From positions 83,967 to 147,966 of the forward strand of contig CACBBX010000001.1 in assembly GCA_902537575.1 (NCBI GenBank): DNA of 64,000 nucleotides, in the 5' to 3' direction. The DNA comes from an uncultured Pelagibacteraceae bacterium (GTDB lineage Bacteria > Pseudomonadota > Alphaproteobacteria > Pelagibacterales > Pelagibacteraceae). Numbering within the stretch: position 1 is the stretch's first letter; every line of letters begins with the position of its first letter. A program made the position numbers and the translations under genes. The notes beneath the pieces are model-generated. The model saw only the letters and a program-made list of their open reading frames with translations. It did not search any database and was not told the origin of the DNA. Below are positions 33,895-41,200 of the stretch, piece by piece.

Positions 33895-35220
33895 TTAACT
33901 CCAAGGGAACGGACTGTTCGAAGTAGGGTGAAGTTCTCCCTTCTCGTAACGGTTGTATCTAAACGGTTTTAATAAATCACTCTCAGTACCAAGAATTTCT
34001 TTTGCAACGAGCTCTCCTACACCAATCATTTTATAGCCGTGATTAGCGTCTGCTATCATATAAACATTTTCTAAAAATCTATCAAATATTGGGAAAGAGT
34101 CTGGTGTCATACATCCAAGTCCACCTGATGGACCTTTTCTATATAAGTCAGATTTACCCTCAAATCTTTTTTGACAATGGGCTAAAGCTGAACACCACAT
34201 TTCATTAAACGCCTCAGTAGTTTGGTATTCAGGTGACTCTATTCCATATGGATCTACATTAACCTCGTCAAAATGTTTATCCACAATATAAGGAGAAGTT
34301 CCCCCTTGAACTCCTAAACCTTCAATATCTGGTTTATAATAAATTCCCCAAATTTTATCTGTTAATAATTTTTTTGTTTTATCTGAATATAATGGTGCTG
34401 TTGAGTCTACGTGAACCACTGGTGGTTGCCTACCATCATTAGTTCTTAAAAAATCAGGCTCAACTCCAATCACCCCTTCTTGAAGCATCCAATATTTCCA
34501 CATATCGGTTTCGTGAAGCTTACCATCTTTACCTTTTATTTTTGCTATCTTAGGAAGCTCTAACATATTCCAAAAATCTCTTGCCCATGGACCTGCACCA
34601 ACAACTACTTGTTCACATTCAATTGTACCTTTATTGGTCTCAACACCAGTGACTGCTTTACTATTACTGCCTCTTTTAAAACCTGTTACCTTAACACCTT
34701 TCATTACCTGTACACCATTGCTCGTAGATTTATTTTCTAGAGCTTTAATAGAGTCTTTATTAAAAGCATATCCACCTTTTTTTTCGTGTAGAACTGAAGT
34801 AATACTTTGAGCCTGCCAGTCATCAAATATACCTTTCATATATTTCATGCAATCTTTCTCACCCTCAATAAATTCTGATTCATAACCTATAGCTTTTTGT
34901 TGTTCATAAATACTTGAAACATCTCTATGCATAACCTCAGGTGAAATTTGTAAATATCCTACGGCATTATACTTAAAAGCCTTGGGATCGCTTTCCCAAA
35001 CTGAAACGGAGTGAGCCATTAATTCTCTCATTGCTGGCTGAAAATAATTATTTCTTACAACACCACATGCAATTCCACTTGCACCTGCAGCAGTGTCTTT
35101 TTTTTCTAAAACAACAATATCTCCAGGATTTTTATAAGTTTCTGATAGTTTCCAAGCAGTGCTCAAACCATGTATACCACCACCAATAATGACCACTTTT
35201 GCTTTTGTAGGTAATAACAT
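33895..35220 (-). CDS. DAO-family FAD-dependent amine oxidoreductase
   Basis: A 441-residue flavoprotein with an N-terminal FAD fold (VVIIGGGIHGLSTAWKLS), VLEKKDTAAGASGIACGVVR and a C-terminal DSFPIFDRFLENVYMIADAN with GHGYKM-like end (NHGYKMIGVGELVAKEILG). Relatives include sarcosine, dimethylglycine and N-methylamino-acid oxidases and dehydrogenases. It sits 70 bases upstream of the glutamine-synthetase-family gene and glxBCD. Oxidation of an N-methylated product such as N-methylglutamate is therefore a natural hypothesis. No GcvT domain is fused to it. The substrate is not inferable from sequence alone. Confidence 0.78.
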   Translation of the reverse strand: MLLPTKAKVVIIGGGIHGLSTAWKLSETYKNPGDIVVLEKKDTAAGASGIACGVVRNNYFQPAMRELMAHSVSVWESDPKAFKYNAVGYLQISPEVMHRDVSSIYEQQKAIGYESEFIEGEKDCMKYMKGIFDDWQAQSITSVLHEKKGGYAFNKDSIKALENKSTSNGVQVMKGVKVTGFKRGSNSKAVTGVETNKGTIECEQVVVGAGPWARDFWNMLELPKIAKIKGKDGKLHETDMWKYWMLQEGVIGVEPDFLRTNDGRQPPVVHVDSTAPLYSDKTKKLLTDKIWGIYYKPDIEGLGVQGGTSPYIVDKHFDEVNVDPYGIESPEYQTTEAFNEMWCSALAHCQKRFEGKSDLYRKGPSGGLGCMTPDSFPIFDRFLENVYMIADANHGYKMIGVGELVAKEILGTESDLLKPFRYNRYEKGELHPTSNSPFPWS

Positions 35221-35245
35221 AGAAAAATCTTATTTTTTACAAATC

Positions 35246-35262
35246 ATAATTGATATAATTAT
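35246..35262. promoter_or_regulatory. Dyad-symmetric site upstream of the DAO-family gene
   Basis: ATAATT-GATAT-AATTAT forms a 6-5-6 inverted repeat in the 102-base gap between the MarR-like gene and the flavoprotein gene. Dimeric winged-helix regulators bind sites of this kind. AT-rich background makes this a weak call. Confidence 0.25.
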
Positions 35263-35322
35263 TTTTAGAACTAAAAAGTATATATATAAAATATACACTT
35301 CAAACTTAGCCAAAATAAGTCC

Positions 35323-35673
35323 CTAATAGCTTATATTTTTAAGAGTAGTTAAGTATTCATTGAACTCCTTAATAAAAGAGTCGCTTGGCTTAATATTCTT
35401 AATTCTTTGATCTTTTGAAGTTTTCTCCAAATGAAAGAATCCTTTTTCGCAAGCTTCATTAATAATCATCGCTGATTTTGGTCTGGATGTTTTAAATAGT
35501 TTAGTTTTTAGCTGTTCAACAGATAATTTCTTATTTTCTTTATAGGCAGACATTACTAATAACATCATATGATAATGAGAAGGTGATTTTCTAAAAAAAT
35601 AATTACTTGAAGTATGAGATTCTCTCATTTGATCTTCCCAAAAATTTAAAAGAGTTTTTTTATCTTTTGGCAT
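35323..35673 (-). CDS. Small MarR-like winged-helix protein, putative regulator
   Basis: A 116-residue protein with predicted helices around a winged-helix core: KSPSHYHMMLLVMSAYKENK, LSVEQLKTKLFKTSRPKSAM as the likely helix-turn-helix, and a wing-like GFFHLEKTSKDQRIKNIKPS that matches the MarR 'DxR' wing pattern (KDQRIKNI). It is shorter than typical MarR proteins (about 140). It lies 5 bases after the TMAO demethylase gene and before the flavoprotein/glx genes. This suggests it controls methylamine or TMAO genes in response to a pathway compound. The assignment is by fold pattern, not by a named homologue. Confidence 0.6.
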   Translation of the reverse strand: MPKDKKTLLNFWEDQMRESHTSSNYFFRKSPSHYHMMLLVMSAYKENKKLSVEQLKTKLFKTSRPKSAMIINEACEKGFFHLEKTSKDQRIKNIKPSDSFIKEFNEYLTTLKNISY

Positions 35674-35678
35674 TAAAT

Positions 35679-38018
35679 TTATGATTTTACTCTGGACTTA
35701 GTAGGATCATAAAAAGGAAATCCAACTACTTTTGCGCTAATTCTTTTTTGGTGACCGTCAATTTTTCCCACTTCAACTTTTGTTCCAATTTCTGAATATT
35801 GAATATCCATTCTACACAAAGCTATATTTTTATTTAATGTTGATGATAGACATCCACTTGTAACTATTCCAATTTGAGATCTACCAATATGAACACAGTC
35901 ACCATGACTTGCAATTTCTTTACCATCCAACTCAAGCCCAACAAGTTTTTTTTGAGGATTATTTTTTCTTTTTATTAATTCATCTTTACCAACAAAATTT
36001 TCTTTTTTTGTTTTTAATGGAACTGCAAAACCAATACCTGCTTCAAAAGGATCTTGTTGACCATCAAACTCATTACCAAATAAAATTAATCCTGCTTCAA
36101 TTCTAAGTTTGTCTAAAGCTCCAAATCCTGCAGGTATCAAACCATCTTGTTTTCCTGCCTCCATTAATTTATCCCAGACTTCAGGTGCATTTTTAGGGTG
36201 ACACCAAATTTCATATCCTAATTCTCCAGTGTATCCAGTTCTAGAAACAATCAATGGTATTCCTTGCAACTCTTCTATTCTACATATGCTAAATCTAAAC
36301 CAACCAAGCTCATCTATAGAGGGTTGAGTAGGAGGTGTAAAAATTATTTTTTTTAAAATTTCTCTACTTTTTGGACCTTGTAATGAAACATTACTTATTT
36401 GGTCTGTTGAATTTTTTATATTTGCATTGAAATTTTTCTTTTTTGCAATTTCTTTTAACCATTCGCCGCCATATTCGTCTCCACAAATCCATCTAAAACC
36501 AGTCTCACTTAATCTTAAAAGAGTACCGTCGTCAAACATCATTCCATTTTCATAGCACATGGCAGAATATACAACTTGACCTACCGATAATTTTTTAATG
36601 TTTCTTGTAAGTGTATAATTTAATAATTCTTCAGCATCAGGACCAATAATTTCGAATTTTCTTAATGAAGATAAATCAATCAAAACTGCATCATTTCTAC
36701 AAGCGTTGTACTCATTAACAAGTCCATGTTTTGTGTAATCATTTGGAAGCCAAAAACCTCTAGCATCTATAAAGTTTCTTGTTAGTTTTGAAGTTCTTTC
36801 ATAAAAGCCAGAATTTCTTGTAAGTTTTTTTTCAGAGTCTGTTTTCATCCTGAATGCAAATGATTTAGTAAATTCTTTTTTCTTGTCATATGTTCTAACA
36901 AAAATATTAGTTGGATTCCACGAATTACAAGCATCTATATCACTAGGACATGCTGTTGTTCCAATAGTTAAATCTTTTAAGGCTCTAAACATGACATAAT
37001 CACCAGGACGCGAATATGATTCATCTGAAACAACTGAGTTTAATCCACCTTCAGATGTATTAAAAAATAAATTGATCGCGTGCCACCCTTTTTGTTTTTG
37101 AAGACCATACTTTGACATACTTTCTGTAAGATTATCAGAGCAATTTGCATGGCCAAAATAACCAGCATCTTCATAGTACTTTGAAGTACAGGCAAGATTA
37201 AAAGTATCATGTTTACCAACGGTATCTCTAATTACTTCTACTAAAGGTTCATGGTCTGTATCATAAAATTTAGAAAATAATCCTGGACCTGGAAATGTAT
37301 TTCCCATGAAAGTTCTAGTTGTTTGCCAATCCAAACCTTTCTCAATTCCTTTTTCTAATTTCCTTGTATCAAATGCCACAAAGTCTGAACATTGTCTTCC
37401 AGTAGGACTTATTACTTGGATATAATCACCTTCTTTAACTTCATAAGATATGCTACTTGCTCTATTTATATTCTCCTCGTGCGAAGGTTCAAAGACAGGG
37501 TTTGGAATAACATTTAATTCTTTGTCATTAATAATATTTGCTCTTTTAATAAAAATAATTAAATCTGTAGGAGGATTTTGCTTTGTAACATCCATGTCTT
37601 GTCCAGGCGCAGCAAATATTGCAAAACATTTATCATTAGACTTTAAATTAATTTTTTCACCAACTGGGGTATCAATATCAAATATTATTGAAGATTTTGA
37701 TTCTAAAATATTTAAGTTTAGTTTTTTAAGTTGATAATTGGTCGCTAGAATACTTTCATCTTTTTTAATTAAGATATCTCTAATAAAATTTTTATTATTA
37801 TTATCTTTAAGGTTTAAAATACTTACATCTGATTTTCCGTCTTTATTAAAACATATAATTTCACAAATTTGATTTCCTTCGTCATTGATAATCTCTATTT
37901 CATCATCAGGGAAAATATGAAAAGCAGTAAGACCACCACCATTTACAACATGCCTTTCAACTCCTGGTGGTAAAATATTAAGTCCTGGATATTTTATTTC
38001 TTTACTGGTTCCTAACAT
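35679..38018 (-). CDS. tdm: Trimethylamine N-oxide demethylase (TMAO aldolase)
   Basis: A 779-residue two-domain protein. The N-terminal half is a DUF1989-type module: YPGLNILPPGVERHVVNGGG, ISPTGRQCSDFVAFDTRKLE, the Cys/His-rich LACTSKYYEDAGYFGHANCS and IGTTACPSDIDACNSW. The C-terminal half, from about residue 410, is a GcvT-type folate domain (SLQGPKSREILKK, SRTGYTGELGYEIW, DKLRIEAGLILFGNEFDGQQ). This arrangement is that of Tdm, which cleaves TMAO to dimethylamine and formaldehyde with the folate domain handling the C1 unit. I chose the ATG at 38016-38018; an upstream TTG at 38024 would add two residues. It is divergent from the TMAO binding-protein gene. Confidence 0.92.
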   Translation of the reverse strand: MLGTSKEIKYPGLNILPPGVERHVVNGGGLTAFHIFPDDEIEIINDEGNQICEIICFNKDGKSDVSILNLKDNNNKNFIRDILIKKDESILATNYQLKKLNLNILESKSSIIFDIDTPVGEKINLKSNDKCFAIFAAPGQDMDVTKQNPPTDLIIFIKRANIINDKELNVIPNPVFEPSHEENINRASSISYEVKEGDYIQVISPTGRQCSDFVAFDTRKLEKGIEKGLDWQTTRTFMGNTFPGPGLFSKFYDTDHEPLVEVIRDTVGKHDTFNLACTSKYYEDAGYFGHANCSDNLTESMSKYGLQKQKGWHAINLFFNTSEGGLNSVVSDESYSRPGDYVMFRALKDLTIGTTACPSDIDACNSWNPTNIFVRTYDKKKEFTKSFAFRMKTDSEKKLTRNSGFYERTSKLTRNFIDARGFWLPNDYTKHGLVNEYNACRNDAVLIDLSSLRKFEIIGPDAEELLNYTLTRNIKKLSVGQVVYSAMCYENGMMFDDGTLLRLSETGFRWICGDEYGGEWLKEIAKKKNFNANIKNSTDQISNVSLQGPKSREILKKIIFTPPTQPSIDELGWFRFSICRIEELQGIPLIVSRTGYTGELGYEIWCHPKNAPEVWDKLMEAGKQDGLIPAGFGALDKLRIEAGLILFGNEFDGQQDPFEAGIGFAVPLKTKKENFVGKDELIKRKNNPQKKLVGLELDGKEIASHGDCVHIGRSQIGIVTSGCLSSTLNKNIALCRMDIQYSEIGTKVEVGKIDGHQKRISAKVVGFPFYDPTKSRVKS

Positions 38019-38053
38019 GATCAATGTTTTATTATAATTTTTATTGTGACCAT

Positions 38054-38059
38054 ATTATA
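38054..38059 (-). promoter_or_regulatory. Candidate -10 box for tdm
   Basis: A consensus TATAAT on the minus strand lies about 36 bases before the tdm ATG. No good -35 box is seen at the matching distance, so an activator may be needed. The element falls in the 108-base gap shared with tmoX. Confidence 0.3.
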
Positions 38060-38070
38060 CTGAAAACGAG

Positions 38071-38099
38071 TTGACTATACCTTTAAATCAGAACATAAT
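38071..38099 (+). promoter_or_regulatory. Candidate sigma-70-type promoter of tmoX
   Basis: TTGACT (38071-38076) and CATAAT (38094-38099) are spaced by exactly 17 bases and each matches 5 of 6 consensus positions. Transcription would start near 38106. A strong ribosome-binding site, GAGGGG (38121-38126), lies before the ATG at 38133. Confidence 0.6.
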
Positions 38100-38104
38100 T
38101 TAAA

Positions 38105-38116
38105 ATTAATATTAAT
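38105..38116. promoter_or_regulatory. 12-base palindrome at the predicted tmoX transcription start
   Basis: ATTAATATTAAT is a perfect palindrome that coincides with the predicted +1 of tmoX, a typical repressor position. It could be bound by the MarR-like protein encoded in the adjoining operon. Chance occurrence is possible in this base composition. Confidence 0.3.
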
Positions 38117-38132
38117 AATCGAGGGGAAAAAA

Positions 38133-39086
38133 ATGAAAAAAATAATATCATTATTATCTGCTCTTGTAATTTCTGTGGTAAGTTTTGCAGGAATTTCTAA
38201 CGCTGCAGATAGCAAAAAACCCATCGTAATCCCAACTCATAACTGGTCAAGTCAAATTGTAATGGCTTATGTTATTGGTGGAATTTTCGAAAGCATGGGT
38301 AACAATGTTAAATATGTAAATGCTGACTCACAAGCAGTTTACGAGTCAATTAGAATTGGAGATGTAACTATATCTCACGAAGTATGGGAATCTGCATTTG
38401 GAAAATCATTCACAACTGCTTTAGATAAAGGTGGTTTAATAGATATGGGTGATCATGAAGCAAGAACACTTGAAGATATGGGTTACCCAAACTGGGTCAC
38501 AGATAAAGGATTATGCCCTGGTCTACCAGACTGGACTGCTTTAAAAAATCCTGACTGTGCTAAAAACTTTACAACACCTGACTCTCCTAATGGAAAAGGA
38601 AGAATGTTGGAAGGTCCACAAACTTGGCATGGTGATTTAATACCTCAAAGGGTTGACGCTTTAGGTTTAGGTGACCTTTGGTGGGTTAAATTTGCTGGAA
38701 GTGCTGATGCACTTTGGGCTGAATTAGCAGCTGCTGAAAAAGAAGGAAGAGGAACAATAATTTTCAATTGGACACCTAACTTTACTGATGGTGCTGGTTT
38801 TACATTTATTGATTTTCCTCCATACACTGCAGGTTGTAGACCAGAAGATGGTGGAGATGGAAAATGTGGTTCTCCAGATGGCTATCTGAAAAAAGCAGCA
38901 CATGAGGATTTTCCAAAAACTCATCCAAATGCAGCTAAAGTATTTAAAAAAATGTCATTTTCTACAAGTCAAATTGGAGCAATGGCAGCTTTAGTTGATC
39001 TGGATAAGATGACTCATGAAGATGCAGCTAAAAAATGGTTAGCCGATAATAAGAAAGTGTGGGAAGAATTTACACACGATCATTAA
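38133..39086 (+). CDS. tmoX: TMAO-type ABC importer substrate-binding protein
   Basis: A 317-residue periplasmic binding protein of the glycine-betaine class. A signal peptide spans about residues 1-24 (ALVISVVSFAGISNA before the cut). The mature protein begins with PIVIPTHNWSSQIVMAYVIG and has several tryptophans suited to caging a quaternary or N-oxide head group (TISHEVWESAFG, ETWHG-like PQTWHGDLIPQR, DLWWVKF, IIFNWTPNFTD). TmoX delivers TMAO in SAR11 and roseobacters. The assignment rests on these features plus the divergent Tdm gene. It has a good promoter and ends in a strong terminator, so it is a one-gene high-expression unit. Glycine betaine or choline binding cannot be excluded by eye. 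Confidence 0.85.
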   Translation: MKKIISLLSALVISVVSFAGISNAADSKKPIVIPTHNWSSQIVMAYVIGGIFESMGNNVKYVNADSQAVYESIRIGDVTISHEVWESAFGKSFTTALDKGGLIDMGDHEARTLEDMGYPNWVTDKGLCPGLPDWTALKNPDCAKNFTTPDSPNGKGRMLEGPQTWHGDLIPQRVDALGLGDLWWVKFAGSADALWAELAAAEKEGRGTIIFNWTPNFTDGAGFTFIDFPPYTAGCRPEDGGDGKCGSPDGYLKKAAHEDFPKTHPNAAKVFKKMSFSTSQIGAMAALVDLDKMTHEDAAKKWLADNKKVWEEFTHDH

Positions 39087-39109
39087 GGTTAAAAATATAA
39101 AACTTATAA

Positions 39110-39144
39110 ATCTCTCCCAACTGTGTTGGGGGGGATTTTTTTTT
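39110..39144 (+). terminator. Intrinsic terminator after tmoX
   Basis: A 12-base-pair stem (39110-39121 with 39125-39136, including two G-T wobble pairs) closes on a 3-base loop and is followed by a run of nine T residues to 39144. It lies 23 bases past the tmoX stop and before the MORN gene, separating tmoX from tmoW and tmoV. Confidence 0.85.
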
Positions 39145-39170
39145 AATTAATTTTTGTATAAAATAAACTC

Positions 39171-39548
39171 ATGAAAAAAATTTTTTTATTTTTAATTTTA
39201 ACTTTTTTTATCATTTCATCAGCTTTTGCTAGAAGTACTGGATGTAAAGAGGGAAATTGTGAAAATGGATATGGCAAATGGGTTTATACAGATAAAACAA
39301 CTTATGAAGGAGAGTGGGTTGCAACAAAAAAGGAAGGTAAGGGAGTAGAAACTTGGCCTAATGGATATATCTATAAAGGTGAATTTAAAAATAGTGTGTG
39401 GAGTGGACAGGGCATCTTGATATTCCCTGATGGTTCTACTTACGATGGTGAGTGGGCCAATGGTTTTATGAATGGTCAAGGAACATTTACTTGGGCGAAT
39501 GGAAAACAAAAGTCAGGTAATTGGAAAAATGGAAAATTACAAGAATAA
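39171..39548 (+). CDS. Exported MORN-repeat protein
   Basis: A 125-residue protein with a signal peptide (IFLFLILTFFIISSAFA, cut near residue 20) and three to four MORN repeats: YEGEWVATKKEGKGVETWPN, YKGEFKNSVWSGQGI, YDGEWANGFMNGQGTFTWAN. MORN hairpins often bind lipids or partner proteins at membranes; no enzymatic residues are seen. The stop codon overlaps the start of the next gene (TAATG), so the two are co-translated. Its place between the binding protein and the ATPase/permease genes of the TMAO importer is unexplained. Confidence 0.75.
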   Translation: MKKIFLFLILTFFIISSAFARSTGCKEGNCENGYGKWVYTDKTTYEGEWVATKKEGKGVETWPNGYIYKGEFKNSVWSGQGILIFPDGSTYDGEWANGFMNGQGTFTWANGKQKSGNWKNGKLQE

Positions 39549-40099
39549 TGTCTCAAGAAAATTATTTTAATAAATTTAAAGAATTACCAGAGTCGGTTAG
39601 ACAGTTTTGTGGATTGATAATAATTACTTTAATCATCATTTTATCTTTTTTTATTTTAAATAATATTTTTGGAGAAGGTGATGATTTAGTAAAAAGAATG
39701 AAAATAGAAGAAGAGAGAATTGCAGAAGAAAGAAAATTAAACGAATTAATATCCAGTCTACCTTCTGGAATTTTAGTTGCTTTTGATGGAACTGATCATC
39801 ATAGACTATCCATTGATGTTTATGAGAAAGTCTGTAAAGCAACAAAACTTATTCCTCAAAGAGCGATAATGGGGGCCAATTTCCTCAATTTTAGAGCGCA
39901 TGAAATTTATACAATTAATGGCAACAAAATTGATGAAACATTTGTTGAATGGGACGAAGAAAAAAATAAATGTTTTGCAGGTTTCACAGTTAGTGGGAAT
40001 AATGTTGGAGTAAATGAAGAAATTAAAGTAAGTGGGGAGGCATTAAGTTTTTTAAGCACTGGTATTGATACTAGAATTTATTATATCAAAAATTTTTAA
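39548..40099 (+). CDS. Single-pass membrane protein of unknown function
   Basis: A 183-residue protein starting at the ATG that overlaps the MORN stop (MSQENYFNKFKELPESVRQF). An in-frame start 27 bases earlier would overlap more and is less likely. One transmembrane helix (FCGLIIITLIIILSFFILNN, about 20-39) is followed by a charged, probably coiled-coil stretch (VKRMKIEEERIAEERKLNEL). A C-terminal domain of about 130 residues with two cysteines follows. I do not recognise the domain. It precedes tmoW by 66 bases. Confidence 0.6.
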   Translation: MSQENYFNKFKELPESVRQFCGLIIITLIIILSFFILNNIFGEGDDLVKRMKIEEERIAEERKLNELISSLPSGILVAFDGTDHHRLSIDVYEKVCKATKLIPQRAIMGANFLNFRAHEIYTINGNKIDETFVEWDEEKNKCFAGFTVSGNNVGVNEEIKVSGEALSFLSTGIDTRIYYIKNF

Positions 40100-40165
40100 T
40101 TAGGGAGAAACGATTATTATATACATATTAATTCAACAAAATTTCGTATAACTTAATAATAATTT

Positions 40166-41197
40166 ATGTCTGATACAGTTATTAAATGTGAATCTGTTTA
40201 TAAAATTTTTGGAGAAAATGCCAAAAAAATGCTTCAAGAAGCCAATGGGAACGTAGATGCAAAAACTTTTCAAGAAAATGGATGTATAGTTGGAGTTAAT
40301 AATGCTTCCTTTGAAGTAGCAAAGGGGGAAATGTTGGTTGTTATGGGTTTATCTGGATCAGGTAAATCAACATTACTTAGATGTATTTCAAGATTAACAG
40401 ATGCAACAGGAGGAAAAATTTTTATAGAGGGTCAAGATTTATTGGAGCTAAACAACAAAGAACTTATTGATCTTAGAAGAAATAAAATGGGAATGGTTTT
40501 TCAAAGCTTTGCGTTGTTACCGCACAAAACTGTAGTTGAAAATATAGCATTTCCACTACAGATTAAGGGAATTAATACCGACGATAGCATTAGCAAGGCA
40601 ATGGATATGGTCAAGTTAGTTGGTTTACATGGAAGGGAAAACTATTTTCCAAGAGAACTTTCAGGCGGACAACAGCAAAGAGTAGGTATTGCAAGATCTT
40701 TAGCCGTTGAACCAGATATTTGGTTTTTAGATGAACCTTTTTCAGCATTAGATCCCTTGATCCGAAAAGAAATGCAGGATGAATTTTTAAGACTTCAAGA
40801 TAAATTACAAAAAACCATAATGTTCATTACTCATGATTTTGATGAAGCTTTAAAGCTAGCTGATCGAATAGCAATTATGAAGGATGGTATAATTGAACAG
40901 TTAGATACACCCGCTAAAATAGTTTTAAATCCTGCAACTGAATATGTAAGAAAATTTACTGAAGAAGTCCCAAGGGAAAAAGTTTTGTTAATTGAAGATG
41001 TAATGGACCAAACTACAAGTAATAATTTAGGAGATTTAAGAGTTTCAAAAGATGAGATTATAGAGAATGTTGCTGAAAAAATTCTTACTCAGGAAAAAAC
41101 CGTAGGAGTAATAGATAAGAACAATAACATTGTTGGCTCTATTAATCCTACAAAGATAATCAATACAGTCTTTGGTGGAAGGAAAAATGAAAATTAA
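40166..41197 (+). CDS. tmoW: TMAO/glycine-betaine-type ABC importer ATPase
   Basis: A 343-residue ATPase of the ProV/OpuA type. Walker A GLSGSGKSTLLR, the Q-loop GMVFQSFALLPHKTVVENI, signature LSGGQQQRVGIARSLA, Walker B IWFLDEPFSALD and switch ITHDFDEALKLADRIA are all intact. The tail from about residue 280 looks like a short CBS-type regulatory segment (EKTVGVIDKNNNIVGSINP). Together with the fused permease 3 bases downstream it forms the importer served by TmoX. ProV-like proteins can sense osmotic or ionic conditions through the CBS region. Confidence 0.92.
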   Translation: MSDTVIKCESVYKIFGENAKKMLQEANGNVDAKTFQENGCIVGVNNASFEVAKGEMLVVMGLSGSGKSTLLRCISRLTDATGGKIFIEGQDLLELNNKELIDLRRNKMGMVFQSFALLPHKTVVENIAFPLQIKGINTDDSISKAMDMVKLVGLHGRENYFPRELSGGQQQRVGIARSLAVEPDIWFLDEPFSALDPLIRKEMQDEFLRLQDKLQKTIMFITHDFDEALKLADRIAIMKDGIIEQLDTPAKIVLNPATEYVRKFTEEVPREKVLLIEDVMDQTTSNNLGDLRVSKDEIIENVAEKILTQEKTVGVIDKNNNIVGSINPTKIINTVFGGRKNEN

Positions 41198-41200
41198 GTT

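Noticed and set aside
33895..35220. Calling the DAO-family flavoprotein a dimethylglycine dehydrogenase or dimethylamine oxidase.
   Set aside because: It lacks a GcvT domain and specific markers; the family is too broad to name the substrate.
38025..38132. Riboswitch or attenuator in the tdm-tmoX gap.
   Set aside because: Only a promoter, a short palindrome and a ribosome-binding site can be supported; there is no extended folding potential.
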